Numbered from the stretch's first letter, positions 1 through 12,200 are shown. The stretch: DNA of 64,000 nucleotides from Dermatemys mawii (GCA_007922305.1 ML677351.1:17327119-17391118), one strand, 5' to 3'. A program made the numbers and translations. The notes: generated by a model from the letters alone, not told the origin.

Positions 1-400
1 TTAATCGATCCATCCTTCAGTCCTCATATAGATTGCACCGATCACATGTCTTCCATTCTTCTCGTATCCTGGCCTTCCTTCTCCATGTGCGGCCATGTCT
101 TTTCACAATGAAATCTTCCCATCTCTTTGGAGGTCGGCCGAGTGGTCATTTTAGTTCCCATGGGTACCACTCAGCAACAGCTGTAATTCATCAATTGCCA
201 GTGAACCTGGCTATATGCTTAGCCCATCATCATATTTTACTATGCCTGCTCTCAACAACATACTGCACTCCACTCTGCTGTCTGATCACTTCACTGGGGA
301 CTGTCGTGGATTGAAATTCTTCTTTCCATCACCCTCTCCATGACAGATAGTTGCTGTTCCTCTGTCTTCATCAGCGCCCATGTTTCACTGGCCTACAATA
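1..400 (-). mobile_element. LINE ORF2 C-terminal remnant (non-CR1)
   Basis: Read on the minus strand, this block encodes pieces of the C-terminal tail that follows the reverse transcriptase in some non-LTR retrotransposons. Visible pieces are MERRISIHDSPQ (about 300-335), then after a frame change SEVIRQ-like and WAKHIARFTGN-like pieces, then GRPPKRWEDF at about 116-145 and a WRRKARIREEW-like segment. The frame ending EGWID finishes in a TAA whose complement is bases 1-3, so the natural end of the ORF lies at the window edge. Stops and frame changes make it a pseudogene. It does not resemble the CR1 tails elsewhere in this window. The exact clade (RTE-like or other) is uncertain. Confidence 0.6.
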
Positions 401-413
401 TTGCTGGCCATAC

Positions 414-647
414 AATCAGGGAACAGAGAGCAGGGGGGCTAGATAGGGGATGGGGTTCTGGGGGGGTCTTTGGAGGGAGGTGATCAGGGGACAAGGAAGG
501 GGGGGTGTTGGATGGGTTAGGGGTTCTGAGGGGAGCAGTCTGGGGGTGGGAAGTGGGTGGGGGTCAGATAGGGGGCGGGACCTTCAGCCCTCTGCCCAAT
601 TTTGAACCCCAGTGTGGCCCTCGGGCCAAAATGTTTGCCCACCCCTG
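414..647. mobile_element. hAT element, one end only (same family as 18475-19409)
   Basis: The GC-rich stretch with repeated GGGG-TGGGG-TCTGG segments, ending in GGGCCAAAATGTTTGCCCAC then CCCTG, matches the right half of the complete element at 18475-19409. The terminal inverted repeat is intact at 647. The left half is missing, and similarity begins near 414. Open frames inside it are fortuitous. Confidence 0.7.
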
Positions 648-655
648 GGCTAGAG

Positions 656-834
656 CAACCTTATTTATCATTCTGAGCCACATATGCAACTCTCTGTGTT
701 ATATGGCCCACATCCACACAATAGATAATATATATTATATATACACACACTACCTGTATGGCCCTGAGGGTGTCACATGGGCCACAGATGCATGCTGATT
801 GGGCCACAAGTGGGCTGTGGGTTGAGAACTACTG
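656..834. mobile_element. Short non-autonomous hAT element with 8-bp TSD
   Basis: The right end reads GGTTGAGAACTACTG, the complement of a CAGTAGTTCTCAACC hAT-type terminus. The left end begins CAACCTTATTT, so about 10 terminal bases (CAGTGGTTCT-like) are missing. The element is flanked by exact 8-bp direct repeats GGCTAGAG at 648-655 and 835-842, which supports hAT transposition. The left repeat abuts the end of the neighbouring hAT remnant at 647. The interior holds a TATATA-rich tract. Confidence 0.7.
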
Positions 835-842
835 GGCTAGAG

Positions 843-1648
843 AGACATGTTCAAAACTCGAACGTAGATTAGTTTGGCAAATGATGCTTTTTTTATGCTT
901 ATGAGTGAACATTTTGCAGGTAGATGATAAACCAAATAAATACATCCCTCAGTCCCATCCTTCTGTGAGGCTTATCGGGGAATATGATTCTCATTTAAAT
1001 TTAAATCTTGACCACTTTGAAGATGTAGGTCCCAATTCTCTCCTCACTGCAGTTTTATGCTGTGTACTCTCTTGGCTTTGCTGGAGTTACTCCTGAGTTA
1101 AAGCAGTAAGTACATGACTAGAATCAGGCCCATAGTTTTGCACACATTATGCTGCTTTCTCAATAGAATCAATTTCTTTGAGTCATGCTATTCTTCAGCA
1201 GACAGTTATGCTTTTATACTCGGATAGGTTCTGTGAATTTATTTTTCTTGGGCAATAGCCTGCCCTATAAGTCAGTGAGAATAGGACAGTAATTCTGCTA
1301 AAGCACAGCAGAGACTTTTTTATGTCACGATAAATGTATTTTGAAAGCAATAAATAATTACATTTCTAAAGTCATGCTGAATAGGGTACAATTGGATGGC
1401 TCTTTCTAAAGTGGCATGTTGCCTAGTCAGTGTGTGAAACGGTTACAAAAAGGTAAAAGCAAATGTTGTTTGGGAGGTAAATTCATCAGAAGCTTGCACA
1501 TGACTTCCACTTTCTTGAATGGGAGCTGTGCATGAAAATCCAACAGTACTATATTTTGGTCCTTTGGATGCTGCTGATACAACCAGCGTTACTGTCTCAT
1601 GTAAGTGTCTCTGAGACCCTGACCTTGCTGTGTGCTACCTGCAGAGCA
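843..1648. other. No gene seen; possible old palindromic repeat
   Basis: AT-rich non-coding sequence. Bases 985-1135 run from a GATTCTCAT-like start to GACTAGAATCAGGCCC and may be a worn copy of the amniote palindromic repeats. Nothing else is recognisable. Confidence 0.4.
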
Positions 1649-1710
1649 CCGAGCATCAATCACGCTACCTCTCCTATTTAGAGCAAGCACTCTACCAATT
1701 GAACTAATTC
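1649..1710 (-). repeat. tRNA-like module (SINE head or tRNA pseudogene)
   Basis: On the minus strand there is an A-box-like TTAGTTCAATTGGTAGAG followed, at the proper distance, by a B-box-like GCGTGATTGATGC. The D arm pairs with wobbles. The anticodon arm is poor and no acceptor stem is evident. It is best read as a tRNA-derived SINE head or a decayed tRNA pseudogene. Confidence 0.45.
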
Positions 1711-1898
1711 TACTAGCTATTAGTCAACATCTCCTGTCCACCAGCCCCGCCCTGGCACCCTTCTTTGGATGCTGAATGGGGAAACGGGCATGAATGGCTC
1801 AGTCCCATGGCTAGTGACACCTTTTAAAAAGAAAGAACAAGGGCCTGATGTGTGTCCCGTCTTCCCCTCTCCTCTCTGCTCCTCTGGCAACCTTCCAT

Positions 1899-1970
1899 TG
1901 GAGAATGCAGGCATTGATCCTGCATCCACTTGCCTGTAAAGCAATGCTCTACCATTGCACTGGGGTCAAT
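1899..1970 (-). repeat. tRNA-Val(UAC)-like module (pseudo-tRNA or SINE head)
   Basis: On the minus strand the A box reads CAGTGCAATGGTAGAGC. An anticodon-like arm TTGC-TTTACAG-GCAA has a 7-base loop with UAC at the anticodon position. A T arm follows with a perfect 5-bp stem, GCAGG-ATCAATG-CCTGC. The acceptor ends do not pair, so a functional tRNA is unlikely. It lies about 190 bases from the tRNA-like module at 1649-1710 in the same orientation, which suggests a composite SINE. Confidence 0.5.
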
Positions 1971-3105
1971 GAGACAGAAATGGAAGAATTAACGTGTTTC
2001 CCAAACAGTGCTCCATCAAATAAAGAATATCCTATGTATCGAGAGAACAATGTTCCTAGGCTGATACTTGATATGTATTACAATGAGCCCATTCTCCTCC
2101 TCCAGTTAGTTTCACAATTCCACTTTATAAACTATGCAACACATAAACTGATGGCTGAGACAGAGAAATAAACCTTTTCCAGAGAATAAAGATCATTTCT
2201 CCTAAATCTCCAGGTGTACTATATTACAAATTTTTCAGATATTTAGACGCCTAAATATGTGGCCTGATTTTCAGAGTTTCCAAGCACTCAGAATTCTCAC
2301 AGTGACAGACCACTGTCTTTCTAGTTGCATCTTTTATTTGATAGATGGACCTGAGTCATGAGGTTCAGATCTTGATCTCAGGTTTCTTCAAGTTTTAGGA
2401 GTGATTGGATTCAGGATTATTATTTAAAATCCTTATACAGATAGACACAAGCTTCAGTGTTCAGATGCAGACACAAATACCCTGAAAGTTTGTGAAAAAA
2501 GAGGGTTTCCATTTTGAATCTATTTCCTATCTATCACAAAACTTGTGAAGAAATGACAGAATCTCTCTCTCTAGCAATTCATACATCAAACTGACTCAAG
2601 AAATTATCATGAAGAAGAAAAAATAAAATAGCTCACTTTTCCATGTCTGCAGCAGTTCAAATCCTTCATTGATTTTCATCAAAAGGTGAAATGTGGGTTA
2701 TTAATGCATCTGGGTAATATTTCTTGTTCATATAAACAGACACCAGTTTAGAGAGAGAGTCTTAACTTCTAGCCTTCTAAACAGAGCCCTATCAACATAC
2801 TATATTTCAATGTAAAGAAGAGAAAACAGTAGAATGTGACATGCATGATATACTCATTTGAGAAGATGGAAGAAGAAAAAAATCAATTTCATAATCTGAA
2901 GATGGCTTTAGCTGCAGATGTGTTTACAGTAAGAATTAATTCTACTTTGCAAGGAAGTGTAGTGAATTGGTTCTCAGGGCTCTGATCAGCACATTGAGAC
3001 CTGAGAGCTGTATTGAGTTCATAAGACTGAGTCTAAGGATTCAGTTTGATCCTTTGTGTTTTGCTTCCAAGATTTTTGCTAATGAGATCAGCAGTGTTTC
3101 CATAC
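1971..3105. other. No feature recognised
   Basis: AT-rich sequence with no supportable ORF, RNA gene or recognisable repeat. Confidence 0.5.
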
Positions 3106-3350
3106 CAGAGTGGATTGATTTAAATCACAACAATTAAAATCACTAATTTTAATCATGATTTACATCAGCAAGCTGGAAAACTTAATTTAAATAATGGATT
3201 TTAATCTTGTTTTGCATTTGTACTTTTTTGTTATGTTCCTAAAGAAAAGTTATGGTCAATGGTTGGTAAACATTAAAACATGTTTATTTGCAACTAAATA
3301 TATACTTTGCACTAACTTTGATATTTCTTTTTTGCTAAACAGGCAAAAGT
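3106..3350. repeat. AT-rich MITE-like repeat (GATTTAAATCA family)
   Basis: Begins GTGGATTGATTTAAATCACA and contains repeated palindromic TTTAAATCA/TGATTTA units, resembling a reptilian non-autonomous DNA repeat. A shorter similar piece occurs at about 25080-25105. The right boundary is not defined. Confidence 0.45.
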
Positions 3351-3490
3351 GCCCTTGTAGCAGGCTGTGATGCTACCTGAAATGCACTTTGTGAGTCTAT
3401 GAGAAGAGATTCTGTCTTCTAGAAAAGGATATGAACATTCTAGGAGAAATCCTAAAGATCCTAGTCAGAAGAAATCTTTTCTCCTATGGT

Positions 3491-3668
3491 CAGAGGTGAA
3501 AGTTGGCCACATGGGCCAGTACGGCATACCAGTAAGAAGTGGCCGTAGGCACTGGCCCATATGCAGCCAATGTTAAAGCACTACCATCAGGGCTGATGAT
3601 GGGAGGGAGGGGGAAAAAGGGGCAACTGCTCCAGGGCCCAAATTTAAAACACCCCTAACTTACAGGGT
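3491..3668. mobile_element. Short hAT element, same family as 36108-37295
   Basis: Starts CAGAGGTGAAAGTTGGCC and continues with CAGTACGGCATACCAGTAAGAA, closely matching the left end of the element at 36108 (CAGAGGTGAAAGTAAGCC, CAGTATGGCATACTGGCAAGAA). It runs to CTAACTTACAGGG, where the opposite TIR would be expected but is degraded. Most internal sequence is deleted. Confidence 0.6.
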
Positions 3669-3742
3669 AATGCAGTGTTCAGTTCTGCTCTCTGGATGCT
3701 GCAACCTTGTATGAGTTTGTCAGTTTAATGAAGAAATTGATA

Positions 3743-4488
3743 TGTATGAGGCTTTTTCTCCCAAAGGAAATCTCTGACACCCTGCAAACCAAACGCACGG
3801 CTTCAGGTAGAATAAACAAACAAATTTATTAACTACAAGAGATAGATTTTAAGTGTTTATAAATCAAAGCCCAACAAGTCAAATTTGGTCAAATGAAATA
3901 AAAGCAAACCATATTCTAAGCTGATTTTAACACTTTTAGTGCCCTTACAAACTTAGATGCTTCTCACCACAGGCTGTCTGGTTGCTCTTTGATCAGCACT
4001 TCAGTCACTTGGTGGTGGTGTCTGTAGATGGAGGTGGAAGAGAGAGCATGGCAAACATGTTCATTCTTCCCTCTTGGCTTTGCCCTACTCCCACTTCAGA
4101 GTCAGATGAGCATTACCTCGTAGTCCCAAACTCATCAAGAGAATGAGGGTGACTCACTTGAGAGTCCAACAGATCCTTTGTTTGCTGCCTAGGCCAGTGT
4201 CCTTTGTTCCTGTGAGGCTGGGCTGGGTCTATCTCATATTCCCTGATGAGGTGTGAACTGCCCCTCTGTTGCTGGAGAGTTTTGCTTGGGCTTGTTTCAA
4301 GCCATGAGGACACATTTTCAGCCTCAATTTTATATACATGTAATTATAACCTATAACATTACTATAACAACAGCGTTCAGTGCATCATGAGACACCTGAC
4401 ATGAAAAACTTTGCATGGGATACCACGCAATCATATAATAAGGATGAACATGGGGGTGCAGAGTGTTATCCTGAGGTACAGAGTCACA
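3743..4488 (-). mobile_element. Solo LTR-like element (retroviral/LTR retrotransposon)
   Basis: On the minus strand it begins TGTGACTCTGTACCTCAGG, a start I recognise from turtle LTRs, and ends near GAAAAAGCCTCATAC (expected ...GCCTCACA). A polyadenylation-type AATAAA is present near its 3' end (AATAAATTTG on the minus strand, about 3822-3831). The 3' end resembles that of the LTR at 49593-50834. No 4-6 bp target duplication could be confirmed and no gag/pol frame adjoins it, so a solo LTR is the simplest reading. Confidence 0.6.
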
Positions 4489-5596
4489 ATACTCTTCAAC
4501 CCCCATTCCCACAATGAATCGAACATTTTCCTTCCTGACCCTTACCCAATCTATACAGATCCCTGTGCCCCCATTTTCACTGGAACTAGTGTGCTTCACT
4601 GACCATATGAGAGAAGGTTTCTTCTGCAGTCTTTACAGATCAATACTGGAGACAATGGATCCTGCTCTGAGAGCAGACACCTGGCCAGTTGACCACACAC
4701 AGGGGGCTGATCAATGCATGGTTAGAGGACACTGTGCTTATCGACTTCTCCTGGAGGGGCAGGAAAATTCACCTGTACCAAGAAATTTCAGAGGCTGAAG
4801 CAGCTGGGCAGTGAGCAGACTCTGGCTCAGTACTGGAAATGAATCAAGTACTTGAGGCTCCTATACAAGAGGGCAAAAAAAGACTCCAACCATTGCTTCC
4901 ATGAGGAGCTTGAACAGGTGCTGTCAAGGACTCCAGGTACATAGCCTGAATTGTCTAACAGTCCCCTCTTCAACCCCATCACCTTCATTGTCCAAAAGGA
5001 TGTTGATGATGGCCAAGGCAGGGATCACAGAGGATGTCCCAAAAGACCCACAGGAGAGATAGCATATGATATACCAGGAGGAGCCAGTTGAGGAAGCCTT
5101 CTGATGAACCCAAGGAACTCACCAAGTCATGGTGGGAACCAGAACCCAAGGCTGGTAAGTTACAATGGACCCTCCACCCTTCATACCAATACTCCCTCTT
5201 GTTCTGTGCTATGTTCCTGATTTTCAGATCAAAGGCATTTGAACTATTGTGCTCTGACTTTTCCTTGTTGGACAATAGGCTATACATTGTTATGTATAGC
5301 CTATTTTGAACAGCAGTGCTGGAGCCATGGTATTGTCATATCCTGTCCCCTTACCAAAGCCCTCCAATCTTTCCTTCTCCATCCAGTCCCTGCTATACTC
5401 CACTGCAGAAATGGTCCTCAGGCATGACACAGCTATATATCAATTAAATAACTGATTTCTAATGAACCAGTATTATGCATTTAGCTAAAGAGACATCTTA
5501 AACACAGATTTTTAATGAAAAATAATGGCAACCCTGGGTTTGTGCATTTCTCGGCTAGCACTTAAACAGCAATGGTCCCAAGGCATGAGAGGTTAC
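4489..5596. other. No feature recognised
   Basis: Mixed-composition sequence next to the LTR. It has short open frames only and no recognisable retroviral domain or tRNA primer-binding site. Confidence 0.45.
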
Positions 5597-5599
5597 TAA

Positions 5600-5894
5600 G
5601 GCCTTGTCTACACTACTGGGGTAAGTCGACCTAAGTTATGCCGCTCTAGCTATGTGAATAACATACGTGGAGTCAAGATAGCTGAGATCAACTTACAGCG
5701 GTGTCTTCACTGTGCTGCATCTATAGGTGACACCTTCCCGTTGACTTACCTTACTCTTCTCATTCTGGTGGAGTACCAGAGTCAACTGGAAAGTGTTCTG
5801 CGGTTTATTTATTGGGTCTTCACTAGACTCACTAAATCAACCCCTGCTGCATCAATCACAGCAGCATCGATCCCTAGTAAGTGTAGACATGGCC
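5600..5894. mobile_element. Harbinger-like MITE
   Basis: Inverted termini are GGCCTTGTCTACACT (5600) and AGTGTAGACATGGCC (to 5894), about 14 of 15 matching. Flanking trinucleotides TAA (5597-5599) and TCA (5895-5897) are compatible with a worn 3-bp target duplication of PIF/Harbinger type. The interior has no coding capacity. Confidence 0.65.
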
Positions 5895-5897
5895 TCA

Positions 5898-7090
5898 GAT
5901 ACAGGCACAAAAAGGTGCCTATTTTCTATGATTGAGGATTGAAGAGCAGGCCAGCCACAAGAAAAGATACCAATATGCTCTCCATCATGGAAATGAAGAA
6001 GTTGAGAGGGTGAAATGGTAGGGACTCCAAGACAGGAAATGAAATGAGCTTCTGAGAGACCCAATGCAGGTTGACCCTCTGAAGAAAAATTGAAGGAGGC
6101 AAGATTATGTTGATATGGGCATGTTTACAACATCGATACGTGAACTGGGTATCAGCAAACTTTAGGGAGAGACCAATTTCCGTGACAGACAGGTGCACAA
6201 TCATGCATTTTGGAAGACGGCTATGAAAGCTGCCAACTCTGTACAGAGAAATGGCAAAAAAGAAGAAGAGGAGAAGACTGGAACCGCAAAAGTTGCAACA
6301 CATTGCTCTACCTTATTGTGACCAATAAGGCATTAGTGATCATAAAATGGGAAACCAATATTTTAAAAACCGATTTTTAAGTGTACCCAATTTTGTGGTA
6401 CCAAGTGTACCGATTTTGTAGTGTAGATGTGGCATAAGATTATAAGTGTTCAGCAGTAGGAATGTAGATCTTGGTCCTGCTCCCATTGGGCCAGGATTTC
6501 CACTCATACTCTTTTACTGGCTCATACAGTGCTATGCACATTTATAGTGCTGTATAAAGAAAAACAACCTATTTGAAACATTATAACAAACACCATATGA
6601 AAATAATGGAACAGATCCAAGTTTCAGCTCTTTCCAATGTATTTCAAAGGGGTAGGGGGTCAGAAGCAAAATTAGGGAAACAGGCTCTCTCAAGATAGCT
6701 TCCAGCAACATAGAAACCCCTGACACTATACACTGATCCAAGCCTTGGAAGCCATGACTTAGTGTAACAACTGTGATCAGTAAAAATCCCATGAGATTTT
6801 GCAAGTTTAAGAGCATTAGCCTGTGTTGGCATCCTATGCCATTTTGTGTTGCATTCCAACCACCCAATCTCACCAATACTTTTCATCTGGGGAATTGCTG
6901 GCGTAGTTCCCCAACAAAAAAAAAATTGGTGTGCCGGGTACCTGGTACAGAGCAACTGTCCTGTTCTACTCCAGAAGAAGCTACATTTCAGTGATGGATA
7001 AAGAAATCCATGTAGTGTACAGTTTGTTCAACACATCAGGATTCTTCACAATGAAAAACATGACACATAAATATAAGCTATCACTATAGA
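5898..7090. other. No gene; isolated MITE-type terminus at 6419-6435
   Basis: Mostly unrecognised. At 6419-6435 TAGTGTAGATGTGGCAT resembles the right terminus of the MITE at 5600-5894, suggesting a second, left-truncated or outer element. Confidence 0.4.
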
Positions 7091-7640
7091 CCTTACAGAC
7101 TTTTAGGCCTGAAGGGACCATTGTGATAATCTAGTCTGACCTCTGGCCACAAAGCCTCACCCATCCGCTCCTGTAAAAGAACCCTAACCTCTGGCTGAGT
7201 TACTGAAGTCCTCAAATCATGGTTTAAAGAAGTCAAGTTACAGAGAATCCACGATTTACACTAGTTTAAGCCAGCAAGTGACCTGTGCCCCATGCTGCAA
7301 AGGAATAGGAAAAATTTGCAGGGGCTCTGCCTATCTGAATGGGGGAGAGGAGAGAAATTCCTTCCTGACCCCAATATGGTGATCAGTTAGATCCTGGCAA
7401 GACACATCTGCCAGATACTTGGGAAAGAATTCTCAGTAGTAACTCAGAGCCCTCCCCATCTAGTGTCCCATCCCTGTCCTTTGGGGATATTTGTCACTAG
7501 CAGTCACAGATAGGTGATGTCATTTTAGGAAATCTCATCATGCCATTCCCTACAAAAACTTTTTCAGTTCAGTCTTGAAACCAGTTAGTTTTTTTGCCCC
7601 TACTGTTCCCCTTGGAAGCATGCTCCAGAACTTCACCTAT
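7091..7640 (-). mobile_element. CR1 LINE 3' region
   Basis: In the given orientation it reads GGCCTGAAGGGACCATTGTG, then ATCTAGTCTGACC, CTCTGGCTGAGTTACTGAAG and CCTTCCTGACCCC, a familiar reversed CR1 3' UTR of one subfamily. The CR1 fragment at 18118-18290 shares the block around CTGGCTGAGTTACTGAAGTC. No open frame remains. Confidence 0.75.
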
Positions 7641-8910
7641 TCTGAATTATGTCATTCAAAAATTATTTTAAGAGTGTTTCACAATAAGAGATGACTTTAG
7701 ATCTACTTTTTCTAAAGTTATGGATTCAATGTGAAGTGGTTTCTTTATGTGGGTCAATAAATTCAATGAGGGGGAAAAGTCATTCTTGCCTCTATAAAAA
7801 AAATCATCAGATCTCTATACCTGCCTCTTTCCACTGAAGCAATCTCCACATTGTTTTTTCTTTTCATTTTAAATTGCAGTTCTTGGGTCAATGGAATAAG
7901 CAAGCATCCCCATGGAGAAATATTTTCTTAAATTTCTAAATGCTGCACTTGCTCACCAGTTCCCTTCACTTAGGAAAGTGCAGTGGCTAAGCACTTAGCA
8001 GTCCATGAACTCCTGCATTTTTTTCCCCACATACCGTGACTTGATACCCAAGGGCAGGAAAGCAGCCCTCTCAAAACACAGCGCAAATGCATTCAACTTG
8101 AAAGAGACATGGACATTGTCTTTGGCCTCTGGAATCAGCTTGTCAAATAGGAGAGTGTTGGGGGAGGAATGATGGGAGACCAAAGATAGAATACAGTGTT
8201 TCATAACTCAGTGTAGCAAGAAATGTAGCTTCTCAGTATTTGTTTACTAATAAAGATGTCAAAGGCATTTTGATGCTTAGGATTTTTCATATTGCTTCCG
8301 AGATCCAACTGCTTTTCATTATATGAGTGAGAAACATGGTGAAGGGTTTTGTTTTGTTTTGCTGACTTGTACTTATGAACGGAAGGTCACCCAACAAAAT
8401 GTGATTAATATAAAGGCAAAGCACCTTCCAAAGCAGCCAGAGTGAATTGTACTGTGAGGTAGCAAATAGCCATCACTTGTTTTGAGCAGTAACGCTGGAC
8501 TCAGTCCTGGAGAATGCAAACGCTGGGACTCAGCTGACTCTGGGACACCACCCCCTTTTCCCATTGCGGGGCGTGGGGGATAAACTCGCCCATCATTTTT
8601 GGTGAGACACATAGTCAAGGCAGGATGCTTTGAGGGAGGGGGAGAAGGGGCATTGGACGCCCCATCCCCTAGGCAGCTTTACAAATCTCAGTCTAACTAT
8701 TAATTCTAAATTCATGCCATTAATTATCCCCCAATCAACCACGCTTAGGATAGAACAGTGAAACCCCAGGACAGAACAGGGGACTCGCTTCTACTTTGAT
8801 ACCTGCAAAATAGGTACCTTCAAAACACTTGGCAATGGCTTGACAGCTCGTTTGCTGTGACTATTGTTTTTTTCATGTGCTTGTTGTTTCCTTTTTCTTA
8901 TCAGAAAGAG
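7641..8910. other. No feature recognised
   Basis: AT-rich sequence with no supportable gene or repeat. Confidence 0.5.
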
Positions 8911-8914
8911 TCAG

Positions 8915-9010
8915 CCTTCTTCTGTAGCCTTGCATGTGGACTGTAAATTCATTGGGGCAAGCATTGTTTCTTCCTTAAATGTTCATAAACCATCTAGCAC
9001 AATATGCATA
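8915..9010 (+). repeat. Old amniote SINE/LINE 3'-tail fragment
   Basis: Contains GGACTGTAAATTCATTGGGG, then CATCTAGCACAAT, resembling an old interspersed tail whose consensus reads roughly TTGTAAGCTCTTTGGGGCAG then GCCTAGCACAATGG. Strongly diverged. Confidence 0.4.
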
Positions 9011-9154
9011 ATAAAGAGCATGAAATATGCTTCAACAATTCCCAATAACAGGGATCTTTTTCATGCAAGCTATGCTTGAAAAGGAACATAAAGCAATGTC
9101 AAGGATAAGATATAAACAAGGGTCTGGTGTTTAAATAATAATTAATATAGATAC

Positions 9155-9252
9155 TAGAGATGGGTGTAGCCAAAAATCCAGATCAGAGCACCTCCTTGAA
9201 AAAATCTGGATTTAGCTTTGGATCTGATTTCTGTGGCTCTGACCCATCTCTA
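9155..9252. mobile_element. Tiny MITE (98 bp)
   Basis: Perfect 11-bp inverted termini TAGAGATGGGT (9155) and ACCCATCTCTA (to 9252), with imperfect pairing continuing through GTAGCC/GGCTCT and AATCCAGATC/GATCTGATTT. Superfamily undetermined. Confidence 0.6.
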
Positions 9253-12200
9253 AACAATGTCATAGATCCATACAGAGTACCATACTGTACCTTTCTGATA
9301 CCGAAGGCTCCCTAAATGCTTTTACCAGCTATAGCGATATTTCTCCCACCACCAAAATGTATTAGCTAGGTACTATTCACTAGACTCTGGCAGAAGACCA
9401 TTAACAAACAAATAATATCTCACAAAAACAGTAAAGTGTACTATTTCTCCCATCCCATACAAAACTTAAAAGGATTCCCTGATCCCTTGGTGTGTGCTGA
9501 TCTACCGAAGAGAATGACGGTGCGGGGGTGGGGGGAGGCAGGAGGTGGAATCTTCCAACAGCTTTGCTGCCACCAATATCTTTTAAATTTTGGTTTTGTT
9601 TGCAGGATTCTCTTCCCTGTCCACCCCCCAATCCAACATAACAATTCTTCCTCTTTTTGGGGGACGGGGTGAAGGGGGACATATCTATTGCAGCTTGTGA
9701 TGGAAGCAGCCAACTCCACCTTCCCTCATTCTGTGAACAAGCTAAATTGTGTATTGAAACAACAGTTAGGGAAAATGAACCCTGAGCACTGTAGACCCAA
9801 ACAGAAGATTTAATTTATTTCCATTCACAGGTATTTCTTTGATAATCCTGTAATTTTCATTCAACCCATGTATGCCATCATGTGGCAGAACTGGGTAATG
9901 CTCAAACATTCTGAACCTTATTTAGATCAGTCCTTCTGTAATTAACAAACACATAATGAAATACCTTGACTGCAGAAATGTATTCATTTGGGCCAGATAT
10001 AAGAAAGTCTGCTCTCTACCATGAATTCTAGAGACCCAGGTAATAATAGCCCTTACTGTACCTAAAAACTGCTGGCAAACTGAATAAGTGTGTAATGTTA
10101 GCACTCCAGGTAATTATATTGAATCCTACAAAAATAAAATCCTAATGCGTCTGCACAGTTCGCTTTAGAAAGTTCTGTATTTCTAATACGGACCCTTAAA
10201 AATAACTCTACAGCATCATATCCTTGTGAGTCACAGAAGAGCTCAATCCTGTTATACAACTGCAGAGCGAGAGAGATTTTACTGACCACTTCAACAAATG
10301 AATCAACCTGATTAGCTGTCTAGTGCAAACTGCTGAGGGCCCAACATGGAGCGGTCACCTTTACACATAACAGCACAGGAAAATTACAATTTCAAAAACA
10401 TTTAGACACTTACACTCAAATAGCAAATCCAGTCATTTTCATGAGTGTTGCTTAACACAATTTCATGCCCTCACAGCCTTGCTGAGCAGCATTTTCTGCT
10501 TCTCACTCTTGACAAGGCTAAGATGGGTGATTAAAGCTGGCAGAACCCGCTCACCCCAAACACAGCTGACTGGGTAATACTTAAAGCCACAGTAGCCTTT
10601 TAGATGTTAGAAGGAAGTGACAAGCAAATATCAGCCTCTGTGTGAGCAGTCATAAGTCAAACTTGCCTAAACTCGAGCACAGTCCAGATTTCGGTTCTGA
10701 AAACAGCAAACTCAGCATCAACTCTTTTCAATTCAAGAATAATTTTTAATATTATATTCTTGAAGCGGTAAAATAAGGTTTGTGACCTGATAATATAAGG
10801 TGATGTAAATGCTAGGTCCCTGTCTGAAGAATGCACAGAAAGCTGAGCTCTGTTAACTTAAACATTTATAAAATGCACCCAATATAATAGACCCAATCTT
10901 CAGATCCAATTGAACCGTGGACAGTGCGGCACCTGAAAGAGGTGAGTGAAAGTGGCTTTATGCCTGGTGTGCCGCAGTGTTTTGAACTCAGCCCTTCCTA
11001 TCTCCCATATCCTAATATTCCCTCTGTACCAGGGCTTTCATATGCTAGCCCTATGATACCTAGGGATTCTTCAGCTGACATGCTAAGGATTCCCTCTTTA
11101 CAGCCCCTTTGTGCCATGGCCCAACATCTTTGAGAACAGATACAATATCACACATAACAAAGGACTTCTACAAACAAAATGGAGTCTTTCCACACACATA
11201 CAAAAACAAGTTACACTGAAACACAGGGAAGATATGAATCTTGCACCATGCGATAACACAGGCTTGGTTAAAACAGTGAAGAAAGTGAATACCAGATGGG
11301 AGAGCCATCCTCACTGACAGTGTAGAGACTGTTAGAATGAGCACGCATTTTGATCTTAATAGCTGTAGCAGTGTGGGTGGGGAGGGGGATAGAGAAGAGA
11401 GAGAGACACTCACAGTGCCAAAATGTAAACAAAATAGCGATTTAAAGAAAGATTACCTTCAGGTTCACTTGCAAGCTGATGCAGGTGTCAGAGACTGATT
11501 AGCAGTGACAAATAGAAGGGATACCTCATTCTGCACCAGCTCTAAAAGCCAGGTTGTCCTCAGGAGTAGCATCACGAAGAAAGCATTGTAATAATCTATT
11601 CTGGGTCACAAAATCAAAAATAGCAATTGGAGTACCAGATGTAGATGAAGAGTTTAGTCAATAATATCATAGGTATCCAATAACCTCTTGGTTAAGATGA
11701 AAGCAAATCCCTCTCAGTACTGGCCTTAAACCACACCTACCACTACCCTCAATATCCTTCCTCCAACCTACTAGCATTGACTCTAAACAGTTCATTCTCA
11801 TCCAAAGCCAAAACTAACTCATGAACTGTGAAGAATAACATTGTGAGAGTCTAAGGAGAATGAGACGTACTGTGCGTCAGCTGCAAACTGACACCACTAT
11901 CGCCAAAATCATCTCGGAGACTCACAACACTGAACAGAAGGAAAAAAGCATTCCTTATGGATTCCCATCAGGAGCCCGCAGGTAGATCACCAACCACACA
12001 AAACCACTCCCTGTAAGCAAGCGGTGGACACCACTGATGTGGTCCACCAATGTATCCCCTGTACATACGTATACACATACACACTTATTAAGTCTACTTT
12101 CAGATGAGGGCTGATGTGGAGCTGACAAGTGGTGCTGTTGCCAGTGATGAAATTTCTAGTCAACATAATCATCCTGCACTACAATCTCTGTTGAATATGC

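Noticed and set aside
1899..1970. Functional tRNA-Val gene
   Set aside because: Anticodon and T arms are good but the acceptor stem does not pair and no terminator-like T run was evident.
4489..5400. Possible retroviral internal region beside the LTR at 3743-4488
   Set aside because: No primer-binding site, protease, polymerase or capsid motif could be read in any frame.
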